12,590 nucleotides of DNA from a bacterium. GTDB taxonomy: Bacteria; Patescibacteriota; Minisyncoccia; Moranbacterales; DUUL01. Position numbers and translations under genes: made by a program. The DNA lies in NCBI GenBank assembly GCA_030626045.1, contig DAOUPS010000015.1, positions 1 to 12,590 on the forward strand, written 5' to 3'. Positions 1 through 6,961 of the stretch are shown one piece after another (positions within the stretch are counted from its first letter, which is position 1; the number at the start of each line of letters is the position of its first letter). The notes below the pieces were generated by a model. That model was not told the origin of the DNA. It worked only from the letters and a program-made list of their open reading frames with translations, and searched no databases.

Positions 1-66
1 AACAAAGGTTTTTATTCGGAAAAAGATCCTATTAATCATGAGCAAATATATCGTCTGGATTTGTAA
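1..66 (+). CDS. C-terminal end of an upstream gene (partial)
   Basis: Frame 1 is open from the first base to a TAA at 64-66, giving 21 residues that end HEQIYRLDL. The composition is protein-like and a strong hairpin begins exactly at the stop, which is what the end of a real gene looks like. The fragment is too short to assign a family. It could also be chance, because 21 open codons are common. Confidence 0.4.
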   Translation, partial: NKGFYSEKDPINHEQIYRLDL

Positions 67-95
67 TGAGCTGGTTTCCGAACCAGCTTCTACAA
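61..95 (+). terminator. Hairpin at the end of the partial gene
   Basis: AGCTGGTT (69-76) and AACCAGCT (81-88) form a perfect 8-bp stem around a TCCG tetraloop. An outer TTGTA (61-65)/TACAA (91-95) pairing extends it across a small internal loop. It overlaps the TAA at 64-66. An A-tract followed by TTTTCC comes after it rather than a clean U-run, so factor-independent termination is possible but not certain; it could also protect a 3' end. Confidence 0.45.
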
Positions 96-258
96 AAAAT
101 TTTCCAATTTTGCTAAATGCTTGTCTACCCTGTTTCTCCGACGGGCGACAAGGCAGGAAACTACTTCTTAGAGTACTTTTTCCAAAAGCTTACTATCATA
201 TTTTGCTGTCGCTGTTTTTTTATTTCCGTTTTTGTTGGTAATCTTGGCTTCGATTTTT

Positions 259-286
259 TTGACGAAAGATGTTTTTATGCTAGAAT
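259..286 (+). promoter_or_regulatory. Extended -10 promoter for the HEPN/MNT unit
   Basis: TTGACG (259-264) matches the -35 box at 5 of 6 positions. After a 16-nt spacer comes TAGAAT (281-286), preceded by TGC (278-280), an extended -10. The expected transcription start falls at about 292-294, on top of the ATG at 293, so the message may be leaderless. Confidence 0.6.
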
Positions 287-292
287 ATGCTT

Positions 293-397
293 ATGCAAAA
301 GATTGATGAGCATATTGAATACTGGAAAAAATCCGCTGATTTGAAAAGCTCTAAAGATCTGATCTTATGCCTAAAAAAACGATACCCAAAAAAGTAA
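293..397 (+). pseudogene. Truncated HEPN-like toxin fragment
   Basis: A 34-codon reading frame starts at ATG 293 and stops at TAA 395-397. Its first residues contain HIEYWKKSAD, which resembles the conserved first helix of HEPN-domain proteins (an IEYW-x-KSA type start). A normal HEPN protein is about 110-140 residues and carries the R-x4-6-H RNase motif; none of that is present here. The frame runs into the start of the downstream nucleotidyltransferase, with a 31-nt overlap, as if the middle and C-terminal part had been deleted. HEPN and MNT normally form an adjacent pair, with the HEPN protein as toxin. I infer a decayed toxin gene; a short chance ORF is the alternative. Confidence 0.45.
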
Positions 398-699
398 AAA
401 ATGAGATAGATAACTACATTAAACTTCTTGAAGCAGATAATCTGCCAATTAAAAAAGTTATCTTATTTGGTTCTTATGCTAAAGGAGCTCCGCGCCGATG
501 GAGTGATATTGATTTGTGCATTATTTCTCCGAAGTTTAAAAATTCGTGGAATGCTCTTGGTTATCTTTGGGACAAAAGAATAATTTCTGATGCTAATTAC
601 ACTATTGAACCGGTCGGTTTTAATCCAAAGGATTTTAACGGTAAGTATGATTCGCTTGTTCATGAGATAAAAAATACCGGTATTGAAATCAGCAGATGA
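367..699 (+). CDS. MNT-type minimal nucleotidyltransferase (orphan antitoxin-like)
   Basis: This 110-residue protein is a minimal nucleotidyltransferase of the DNA polymerase beta superfamily. Residues 34-40 read FGSYAKG, and SDID at 46-49 supplies the metal-binding acids D47 and D49. This is the usual G-S-x10-D-x-D arrangement; E81 in IEPV is a plausible third carboxylate. The length is typical. In characterised HEPN/MNT pairs the MNT protein transfers AMP to the HEPN RNase and so neutralises it. Here the partner is only a fragment (293-397), so the protein may be an orphan antitoxin or have been repurposed. ATG 367 is the first start in frame before the motif. Catalytic residues look intact, so the gene itself does not look broken. 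Confidence 0.85.
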   Translation: MPKKTIPKKVKNEIDNYIKLLEADNLPIKKVILFGSYAKGAPRRWSDIDLCIISPKFKNSWNALGYLWDKRIISDANYTIEPVGFNPKDFNGKYDSLVHEIKNTGIEISR

Positions 700-726
700 C
701 ATTTTCAATTTCAGATGATCCCCCCT

Positions 727-756
727 TTAACCTCACTAGCAGAATAATGCTATGAT
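727..756 (+). promoter_or_regulatory. Extended -10 promoter upstream of the SPFH gene
   Basis: TATGAT (751-756) is preceded by TGC (748-750), forming an extended -10. The -35 region is poor: TTAACC at 727-732 gives an 18-nt spacer. Transcription would start near 763, leaving a leader of about 17 nt with no Shine-Dalgarno before ATG 780. Confidence 0.5.
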
Positions 757-779
757 ATCTAACTATTAATTATGCAATT

Positions 780-1559
780 ATGTATGGAGTTTTGATTTTT
801 GTTCTTGTTGTGCTGGTTCTGTCGATCAAACAGATCAATCAGTACCAGAAAGGTGTAAAATTGACCCTTGGGAAATTTACGGGAATTATGGAACCGGGGT
901 GGAGGATCATTGTACCGGTCTTTCAGAGCTATCAGAAAGTAGATATGCGAATAAAGGCCGTTGATGTTCCGGATCAAGAAGCCATAACACGCGACAATAT
1001 ATCCGTTCGAGTTAACGCGGTGATCTATTACAAAGTAAATGATGCCGAAAAAGCGATCCTTGAGGTGGAAGATTTTTATTTTGCCGTTTCCCAGCTTGCC
1101 CAGACAACTATGAGAAATATTGTCGGCGAGGTTAATTTGGACGAACTTTTATCGAAACGTGATGAAATAGCGGAAAAAATAAGGACTATTGTTGATAAAG
1201 CCACTGATGAATGGGGGATCAAAGTCAGTTCCGTGGAGTTAAAAGATGTTACTCTTCCCGAAGCAATGAAGCGAGTTATCGGAAAACAAGCAGAGGCGGA
1301 AAGGGAAAAACGCTCAGTTATTATCAAAGCAGAAGGAGAAGTTATCGCGGCGGGAAATCTTGCAAAAGCGGCAGCGACATTATCGCAAACAAAAGGCGCT
1401 TTACATTTGCGAACTTTAGGCACGTTGAACGATCTAAGCTCGGACCGGTCAAACACGGTTATTTTTGCCATTCCGCTCGAAGTATTAAGGGCCTTTGAAC
1501 AAATGGGGGTAAATACAAAAGATATGATCAAGAAAGAGCCAGAGACCGTTGCCCATTAA
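780..1559 (+). CDS. SPFH/stomatin-like protein (slipin family)
   Basis: A 259-residue band-7 protein. Residues 2-17 form one hydrophobic anchor. The SPFH domain follows from about residue 19: an NQYQKGVKLTLGKF start, the EPGWRIIVPVF segment, VDVPDQEAITRDNISVRVNAVIYYKV, then TTMRNIVGEVNLDELLSKRDEI. An Ala/Glu-rich helical stretch (about 169-204, GKQAEAEREKRSVIIKAEGE) is the predicted coiled coil used for oligomerisation, and the C-terminal VIFAIPLE resembles the conserved slipin tail motif. Such proteins form ring- or cage-like membrane assemblies and organise membrane microdomains, often with an NfeD partner. No NfeD gene lies in the window. ATG 780 is the only start that leaves the anchor intact. 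Confidence 0.93.
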   Translation: MYGVLIFVLVVLVLSIKQINQYQKGVKLTLGKFTGIMEPGWRIIVPVFQSYQKVDMRIKAVDVPDQEAITRDNISVRVNAVIYYKVNDAEKAILEVEDFYFAVSQLAQTTMRNIVGEVNLDELLSKRDEIAEKIRTIVDKATDEWGIKVSSVELKDVTLPEAMKRVIGKQAEAEREKRSVIIKAEGEVIAAGNLAKAAATLSQTKGALHLRTLGTLNDLSSDRSNTVIFAIPLEVLRAFEQMGVNTKDMIKKEPETVAH

Positions 1560-1590
1560 AGAGACAATAAAGAAAAAATAAAGAAAAAAA

Positions 1591-1782
1591 GTGGAATGTC
1601 AGCGTGAACGAAACTTAGAAAGCTGCAAATGCACATATGAAGGATGCCGGCACAAAGGGATGTGTTGTGAGTGTGTCCGGCATCATCGTGAAAAAGGAGA
1701 ACTGCCGGGATGCTTTTTTGACGCGGATACCGAAAAAACTTATGACCGAACCATTGAAAATTTTATCAAAATGCGCACGTGA
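1591..1782 (+). CDS. DUF6485-like Cys-rich small protein
   Basis: A 63-residue protein starting at GTG 1591, 31 nt after the SPFH stop and probably co-transcribed with it. It has nine cysteines, clustered as C3, C12, C14, C19, C25, C26, C28 and C41 plus paired H31-H32, in the pattern NLE-x-C-x-C-x4-C...CCEC-x2-HHREKGELPGCFF, followed by a YDRTIENFI tail. This matches my recollection of the DUF6485 family of short Cys-rich proteins found across anaerobes and CPR bacteria. The spacing suggests a metal (zinc or iron-sulfur) site. No signal peptide is present, so it should act in the cytoplasm. The function is unknown. No ATG start exists upstream in frame, and no clear ribosome-binding site precedes the GTG. 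Confidence 0.8.
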   Translation: MECQRERNLESCKCTYEGCRHKGMCCECVRHHREKGELPGCFFDADTEKTYDRTIENFIKMRT

Positions 1783-1806
1783 CAAACAAATTGTACGGCT
1801 GTTTGT
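1782..1806 (+). other. Short inverted repeat after the DUF6485 gene
   Basis: ACAAACA (1782-1788) and TGTTTGT (1800-1806) are perfect 7-bp arms around an 11-nt loop, starting at the last base of the stop codon. There is no U-run afterwards, so a terminator role is weak. The right arm overlaps the -35 region of the operon promoter, so an operator role is also possible. Confidence 0.3.
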
Positions 1807-1831
1807 TGTGTGTTATACTTTATGTTAGAAT
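1803..1831 (+). promoter_or_regulatory. Promoter of the six-gene envelope operon
   Basis: TAGAAT (1826-1831), preceded by TGT (1823-1825), forms an extended -10; TTGTTG (1803-1808) lies 17 nt upstream as a weak -35. A second overlapping possibility is TTGTAC (1791-1796), 17 nt, TATACT (1814-1819). Both lie in the only sizeable gap ahead of the operon. The leader of about 60 nt is very AT-rich and has no Shine-Dalgarno before ATG 1898. Confidence 0.55.
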
Positions 1832-1897
1832 GTTGCTTTATTCTAAATGTTGGTTTTTTACAAAAATATAAAAATATAATCAAATAAATCAGTAACA

Positions 1898-3721
1898 ATG
1901 ATGAGAAAATTTAAGGTCGCGCTTCAGTCGTTTTGCGTCGCGGCATTTACTTTTGGTCTGTTTTTCGGAATAGCCTATGCTGACGGGGTAATTCTTCCTC
2001 CGCCGAATAAGATCATACATGAAACTGAACAAAAGGCCGTCATTTTCTACGATGAAGGGATTGAACATTTATTCATTTCGATCAGTTTTCAAGGCAATGC
2101 CGATGATTTCGCCTGGATCGTCCCAACTCCGGCACAGCCTGAGGTAGGCAAGTCAACAGACCGTCTTTTTACGCGGCTTGATGAGCTGACCAAGCCTGAA
2201 TATCCGGTACCTGGACACAGATACAATGAACCATGGGCAGGTAAAATGATGCTTGAGCAGGATGCAGGGGTAACAGTACTTGAAACAAAGAAAATTGAAT
2301 ATTATGACATCAGTGTACTTGAAGCCAGTGACGAAGATGCTTTGTACCGTTGGCTTAACGACCATGGTTATCAGTTCCCGCAATCCGGAAAGCATATCAT
2401 TGATGAATATATTCAGAAAGACTGGATCTTTACAGCAGTCAAAATAGATGATAAACGCGCATCTTCGGTTAGCGACCGCCAATTGCGAACCGGCCACGCG
2501 ATTCCTCTAAAGTTAAGTTTTAAAACGGATCAAGTGGTCTATCCTCTGAAGATCAGCTCAATTATGGGGATGGAGGATAATGCGCCGGAAAATCAGGTTA
2601 CCTATATTGACGGTATCGTTGGAAAAGGCGTGAAACTTGACACCGACAGAATGATGTCCACGGATACGGTTATTGACGGTTTTGATATTACGAACGGAAA
2701 AATATCTTTCTTTATTAAAAAACGCGATTCAAAGTCGCTAAACAATGTTCTAAAAATAGAAAAAAGCTCAACTAATGGTGCAATTCATGAAGGATTGCGA
2801 ATTAGCAACAACACCAGCAATGTTTATAATTTTAGCCTTTATGCCAAGAACACTAACCAAACGTTTTCAGTGGACCTGGGAAGTGATTTTAAGGAAAATG
2901 AATGGCAGAAGTTTGAATTTGAATGGAAGGTTGATCCAAATGACACAAAGCGATTCGCGCCGCGATTTTATATTGAGAATATTGAAAGAACTTTGAATGC
3001 GAAAAGTACACACGCAAAATACGCAATAGCAAACAATCTTCAAAGTAATAAAGCGATATTTAGCGTTGGAGGAGAATTTTATTTAAATACTTATCAACGT
3101 CCTCTTCCCGGTGCTCCCGAGATTGACAGACTTCCAAATACTATCATTCAGCAAGACAATTATTTTATAAATCATACGAGCGATATCTTGATCGATGAAA
3201 TTCAATTATTCTCGAATGAAAAACGAATTCTCAATGCTGATTTTCGAGATGAACTGAAAATTGACCTGGTTGACGGAGCAGAAAACTATTTGAGAGTGTT
3301 CACTAAAAGTATTTACAAAGGCACCATGTGGCAAAAGCCAACGGGAATGGGGATACTACTCTATGTTTTTGCTGATAAGAAGTATGTAGTTCCGGGGTTT
3401 GATATCCAATTTGCCGGACCGGTTGACAAGAAAGGAATTGAAAATATTGCCAAAGTTGATGGAAAGACTCCATGGATCGAACCGAAAAAAGACGGTTACT
3501 ATTTAACAAGGCTCTACAGATACATGGATATTTCTGAAATGAGTGAAGATCTTTATCCCCAAGAAAGCGGTGACCAGGCTTCTTTCAATTATGTTGGAGG
3601 AGAAAAAAGAAGGCTATGGCTCGTTGCAGGACTCATTGCCGCCAGTGTTATTTCAGTTATTGCCATGATCTTGCTGGTTGCTGCAAATGAAAAGAAGAAG
3701 ACAAGATCCGAAAAAGAATAA
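1898..3721 (+). CDS. DUF2330 surface protein with an inserted LamG-like domain
   Basis: A 607-residue exported protein. Residues 1-28 are a signal peptide ending AYA. DUF2330 begins immediately (DGVILPPP, then EQKAVIFYDEG and DDFAWIVPTPAQPEV at about 70-83). The first half runs to YPLKISSI (215-222). About 257 residues then intervene before the fold appears to resume with GMGILLYVFADKKYVVPGF (about 485). The insert begins GIVGKGVKLDTD (239 on) and ends LIDEIQLFS (431-439), with a KISFFIKKR strand between: the layout of a LamG/concanavalin-like beta sandwich, often carbohydrate- or adhesion-related. A C-terminal TM helix (about 573-595) and a Lys/Glu tail anchor it with the bulk outside. First gene of the operon, 25 nt before the next. 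Alternative start: ATG 1901. DUF2330 has no established function. Confidence 0.85.
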   Translation: MMRKFKVALQSFCVAAFTFGLFFGIAYADGVILPPPNKIIHETEQKAVIFYDEGIEHLFISISFQGNADDFAWIVPTPAQPEVGKSTDRLFTRLDELTKPEYPVPGHRYNEPWAGKMMLEQDAGVTVLETKKIEYYDISVLEASDEDALYRWLNDHGYQFPQSGKHIIDEYIQKDWIFTAVKIDDKRASSVSDRQLRTGHAIPLKLSFKTDQVVYPLKISSIMGMEDNAPENQVTYIDGIVGKGVKLDTDRMMSTDTVIDGFDITNGKISFFIKKRDSKSLNNVLKIEKSSTNGAIHEGLRISNNTSNVYNFSLYAKNTNQTFSVDLGSDFKENEWQKFEFEWKVDPNDTKRFAPRFYIENIERTLNAKSTHAKYAIANNLQSNKAIFSVGGEFYLNTYQRPLPGAPEIDRLPNTIIQQDNYFINHTSDILIDEIQLFSNEKRILNADFRDELKIDLVDGAENYLRVFTKSIYKGTMWQKPTGMGILLYVFADKKYVVPGFDIQFAGPVDKKGIENIAKVDGKTPWIEPKKDGYYLTRLYRYMDISEMSEDLYPQESGDQASFNYVGGEKRRLWLVAGLIAASVISVIAMILLVAANEKKKTRSEKE

Positions 3722-3746
3722 AAGTAAAACGTAAAACATAGTTGAC

Positions 3747-4547
3747 ATGATCACACCGTATTTTTCTTCCTATCTTGTTCTGGGAGTGCTTGGAGCCACT
3801 CTAAAACTTTTGATCTTTTGTGCGATCATCGCGTTAATTATTTTCTTAATAACTAAACATAAAAAAATGGATAAGCAACCTCAAACAGGTCAAAATGGGA
3901 GTGTATTGCCCGGATCCAACCAGCCTAACAACCAATCAAATGTCCAAGCAGCTTTACCGCCGAAGAAGCAGCAAAAACGCTATTCCGCATTGAGCGTTTT
4001 TATGGCAGTGATCTTATTTGGAGTGGTTGTGATGTTCGGTGAGCGGCTGATCTTTGATCTTAACCGTTTTCTGAATCCCGTGATTGATGATGATTACACA
4101 AAATTCATGAATGAACAGCAATATTCAGGGAGAAGAAGCTTTGATCTCGATTCGCCAAAGATGCCTATTCGAAGCTATGAGCTTTCTCAAGATATGGCAG
4201 GAGTGGTTTCCAATACTCAAATATATTACAATACTGTACAAAAAGGCCGCTACATGATGTATAAGCTGATCATTCACGCGGCAGTTATTATTCCGGCATT
4301 TATTTTTTCGTTTATGCTGTTCTATTTCAAGCGAAAAAATTATCAATTGAGGCCGCTTCTTACCAGTTTCTTACTTGCGGCATTTTGGCTAATGTTCCAT
4401 TTGCTTGGCGAAACGACCAATTTTGTAATGAACGAATATAGAAATATCGCAATTTATGTGATCCTTCTTATCCTGGCCATAGTATTCGGTTCGCTCGCGT
4501 ATTATACGCAAATAAAGCAACACTCAAAGGGAAGATCTAATGCTTAA
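3747..4547 (+). CDS. Five-TM membrane protein of unknown function
   Basis: I do not recognise the family of this 266-residue protein. Hydrophobic segments are visible at about 10-36, 82-104, 172-191, 201-222 and 234-256. Between the first and second lies a flexible Gln/Asn/Gly/Pro-rich linker (about 42-76, including SNQPNNQSNVQAA). Between the second and third is a polar loop of about 65 residues with DDDYTKF and Ser/Arg-rich stretches, large enough to be an extracytoplasmic domain. It is sandwiched between the DUF2330 gene (25 nt) and a small two-TM gene (8 nt), so it is very probably co-expressed and may be a membrane partner of those proteins. No catalytic motif is evident, and no Shine-Dalgarno precedes ATG 3747. 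Confidence 0.8.
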   Translation: MITPYFSSYLVLGVLGATLKLLIFCAIIALIIFLITKHKKMDKQPQTGQNGSVLPGSNQPNNQSNVQAALPPKKQQKRYSALSVFMAVILFGVVVMFGERLIFDLNRFLNPVIDDDYTKFMNEQQYSGRRSFDLDSPKMPIRSYELSQDMAGVVSNTQIYYNTVQKGRYMMYKLIIHAAVIIPAFIFSFMLFYFKRKNYQLRPLLTSFLLAAFWLMFHLLGETTNFVMNEYRNIAIYVILLILAIVFGSLAYYTQIKQHSKGRSNA

Positions 4548-4555
4548 AGGAAGCC

Positions 4556-4891
4556 ATGTATGAAATAAAAAATATTGACCTGGTTTCACTAGGAAGATCT
4601 TTGGCAGTGGTCGGTGGCAGTGTTTTTCTTGCTTCGACTGTATGTTTTGTTGTGCTGGTAGTGGGTTTTGGCGAAATAGACTTAGATGATCTATTGAACG
4701 AAGAAGTGTTTATGTTTCTTGGCGTAGGATTGGCTGTTACTGTCGTAGGGTTTTTTATTGGCGGCTTAATTGGAGCAATGGCGTATAATTACATGAGTAG
4801 CAGATTCGGTGGAATTAAGCTTGACATTGATTATTATAAGAAAAGCAATGAACCACTGCAGAATAATGGGTCGGATGACTCAAGTGTTTAG
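4556..4891 (+). CDS. Two-TM protein, DUF3566-like
   Basis: A 111-residue protein with hydrophobic helices at about 15-37 and 51-76 separated by an acidic turn (EIDLDDLLNEE). It opens with YEIKNIDLVSLGRS and ends the second helix with GGLIGAMAYNYMSSRFGGIKLDID. An IKxI-x-S start combined with a YN-x6-GGI-x-(L/V) end resembles the small DUF3566-type membrane proteins seen in actinobacteria, archaea and CPR; this is a recollection-based match. The Ser/Asn/Asp-rich tail (NNGSDDSSV) is polar. A good ribosome-binding site (AAAGGAAG) sits just before ATG 4556 and overlaps the previous stop codon, suggesting coupled translation. Role unknown. Confidence 0.75.
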   Translation: MYEIKNIDLVSLGRSLAVVGGSVFLASTVCFVVLVVGFGEIDLDDLLNEEVFMFLGVGLAVTVVGFFIGGLIGAMAYNYMSSRFGGIKLDIDYYKKSNEPLQNNGSDDSSV

Positions 4892-4915
4892 CAAGAAGAG
4901 CAGATATAATAAAGC

Positions 4916-6403
4916 ATGATGGCAGAAATGCAAACTCATAGAAAAAGTATCGGAAGAACACTTCTTTCTTTGGTAGTGGCTGTCTTTTTTTGTGCATCAT
5001 TATTCCAGTATAGTTTCGTGTATTCGGCAACGTCAGACGGGGAAGTGGCTGATAATGATTATGAGAAGTATTTAAAATATGACAAATATCTTAAATACAC
5101 AAAGCGGAAAAAATATCGTAAATACAAAAAGGCCAAAAAGAAGTACGGTTTTGACTCAAGTGCTGAAAAATTCAAAGCCAAGGCGTGTTATAAGGTAATA
5201 AAAGGATTTAAGAAAACAAATCCGGTGATGTACGCTACAAGGAAAGCTCATCCTTGCTATTATGGCTACAAGGATTACAGGAGGTATAAGAAATATTATA
5301 AACCGGTCAAGAAATACAAGAAATACAAGAAATACGACAGAAAAGAATATAACAGAAGCCGTTATAAAAAATACGGCGCTTCATCAAATAAAGCCGCCTA
5401 TAAGAGTTGGAAGAAAACCCATCGGAGAGAAGCCAACCTTGGTGGCAGCGCATTAGGTCCTAAGATCTCGATTGGTCTGCACGAATTTACGAGAAATGAA
5501 CTGAGAGACGACTCTTTTCGCATTACAGCCTATAAAGCTTCAACGGGAGATCCAATTTCTTATAAGATTAAAGATAAGAATAACAGTTCAATTATTTCGG
5601 TTGGTGCCGGAGAACAGACGAGAGTGAAATACAACAGCAAAAAGACGCTGAGGATCTATAATTATGATAGTAGCCAAGATGATGAAGAAAAGATCTTGAG
5701 TAAAGAAGTTCGCTTTACCGCCAAGAATAGTTCCGATGTAAATGATATTTTTTTTAAATACAGCCATGACGAGATCGCAACGTCTTATGTGAAATATCGC
5801 GACAATATCAAACTTCGGTATTATGATGCTTCCGGTTCTGACCGTGATAGGATATGGGTGATAAATTATCTTCCACTTGAGCACTATGTGTGGGGAATGG
5901 GAGAGATCACCGGAACAGGCGACAGGGATTATAATCGCGTAATGACAATTTCTTATAGAACCTATGGATACTGGAAGATCAAGTATAGCACCAAGTATGC
6001 CTCGCGCGGGTTCAAAGTAAACGCGACACCCGGAAATCAACTTTATTACGGATATGTTTGGGAAACAAAGTATGCAAGAATAAAGAAGGCCGCGAAAGTT
6101 ACCAGAGGAAAGATCGTGATGTACGGCCATCGCATTGCGATCACGCCGTACAGTTCGTGGACTGACGGAAGAACCAGGAGCTTTGAAGAGCGCTGGGGAT
6201 CAAAAAATTATCCATGGTGCAAGTCAGTCAAAGATCCTTATGGAAAACATCCGTCAAAAAGTACATCCAGACTTGTTTCTGAAGGAAACCATATGGTAGG
6301 GCTCTCGGCGCATGGAGCACTTGACCGAGCAGATCACGGAGGGAGTTACAGCAAAATTATAAAATATTATTATACGAACGTTGATATTTATCGGGCGTAT
6401 TAA
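4916..6403 (+). CDS. Exported SpoIID/LytB-like protein with a Lys/Tyr-rich region
   Basis: A 495-residue protein with an N-terminal signal peptide (hydrophobic about 15-34, ending VYSA). Two strikingly basic Lys/Tyr-rich blocks follow (48-80 and 115-153, made of KYKK and KKY units). A mixed beta region (about 175-300) precedes the SpoIID domain: NYLPLEHYVWGMGEI at 317-331 places E330 where SpoIID-type lytic transglycosylases have their catalytic Glu, RTY at 348-350 matches the conserved ARTY helix, and GNHMVGLSAHGA (457-468) replaces the usual GHGVGMSQYGA, followed by SYSKIIKYYYTNVDI. SpoIID proteins cleave denuded peptidoglycan or stimulate amidases. The loss of the normal GHG reading is unusual and activity may be altered. 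Starts at 4919 and 4931 are possible. Confidence 0.85.
   Translation: MMAEMQTHRKSIGRTLLSLVVAVFFCASLFQYSFVYSATSDGEVADNDYEKYLKYDKYLKYTKRKKYRKYKKAKKKYGFDSSAEKFKAKACYKVIKGFKKTNPVMYATRKAHPCYYGYKDYRRYKKYYKPVKKYKKYKKYDRKEYNRSRYKKYGASSNKAAYKSWKKTHRREANLGGSALGPKISIGLHEFTRNELRDDSFRITAYKASTGDPISYKIKDKNNSSIISVGAGEQTRVKYNSKKTLRIYNYDSSQDDEEKILSKEVRFTAKNSSDVNDIFFKYSHDEIATSYVKYRDNIKLRYYDASGSDRDRIWVINYLPLEHYVWGMGEITGTGDRDYNRVMTISYRTYGYWKIKYSTKYASRGFKVNATPGNQLYYGYVWETKYARIKKAAKVTRGKIVMYGHRIAITPYSSWTDGRTRSFEERWGSKNYPWCKSVKDPYGKHPSKSTSRLVSEGNHMVGLSAHGALDRADHGGSYSKIIKYYYTNVDIYRAY
5309..5335 (+). repeat. Three 9-bp tandem repeats in the Lys/Tyr-rich coding region
   Basis: AAGAAATAC occurs three times in a row and encodes KKY three times (reading frame AAG AAA TAC). 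It is part of the low-complexity basic block of the SpoIID-like protein. Because the unit is in-frame, copy number could change without breaking the gene. Confidence 0.85.
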
Positions 6404-6416
6404 ATATTTTTAGAAA

Positions 6417-6926
6417 ATGAAAAGAAATCTTATTATCACTTTGGCGGTCATATTATTAGCCGGAACAGGGTATTATTTCTGGACGCATAGATACGATTAT
6501 TTCTTTCAAGGGGATAATTTTTTCGAAGCTCAGAACGATGTTGATGAAAAATCTGATGAAGCGGAAGATGATGATGAACTTGATGATGAAAGCGCAGAAA
6601 ATGAAGATGAAGATGAAGAATCCGCTCAGCTATATGATGCGCCAATAATTATACCGGCTCATTGTGATAACAAGTGCGCGGACTTTAGCGGTGAAAATGA
6701 AAAAAAATATTGCGAAGAAATTTGCGGTCTTACCGAAGGAAGGCGGGAAACAGCAGAAAACGGCTGTGGTGAATTAAAAGGTCTTAAGCGGGATGCTTGT
6801 TTTAAACAGAAAGCCATCGATGAAAAGAATCAGTCGTATTGTGAAGAAATAAGCGATGAAGCGCTTCGTGAGAACTGCAAAAACAGAGTTTTGGAGGAGA
6901 TCATGGACCAAAATCCTGCGTTATGA
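6417..6926 (+). CDS. Membrane-anchored acidic, Cys-rich protein
   Basis: A 169-residue protein of no family I can name. Residues 4-22 form an uncleaved anchor or signal peptide. Residues 37-69 are an acidic, low-complexity linker (long runs of Asp and Glu with few basic residues). The C-terminal part has exactly eight cysteines (83, 87, 99, 103, 117, 128, 142, 154), an even number compatible with four disulfides outside the cytoplasm. Its ACFKQKA and YCEEISDEALRENC segments resemble short repeated C-x-E-I...L-R-x-x-C modules I associate with secreted CPR proteins. It lies 13 nt after the very basic SpoIID-like gene, and the opposite charges suggest that the two may interact. Confidence 0.8.
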   Translation: MKRNLIITLAVILLAGTGYYFWTHRYDYFFQGDNFFEAQNDVDEKSDEAEDDDELDDESAENEDEDEESAQLYDAPIIIPAHCDNKCADFSGENEKKYCEEICGLTEGRRETAENGCGELKGLKRDACFKQKAIDEKNQSYCEEISDEALRENCKNRVLEEIMDQNPAL

Positions 6927-6961
6927 TCACAATGACCATGCCAATAAACTAAAGACAAAAA

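Noticed and set aside
38..344. Two overlapping plus-strand reading frames of 67 and 75 codons
   Set aside because: Phe/Leu/Cys-rich translations without family resemblance; they overlap a terminator-like hairpin and the promoter at 259-286, so they look like chance frames.
1211..1498. 95-codon frame inside the SPFH gene
   Set aside because: It is a frame-shifted shadow of a well-supported gene with Ser/Arg-rich, non-conserved sequence.
4905..4910. Consensus TATAAT just before the SpoIID-like gene
   Set aside because: No -35 box and no TG extension, it lies inside a tight operon, and only 5 nt separate it from the ATG; chance in AT-rich DNA is sufficient.
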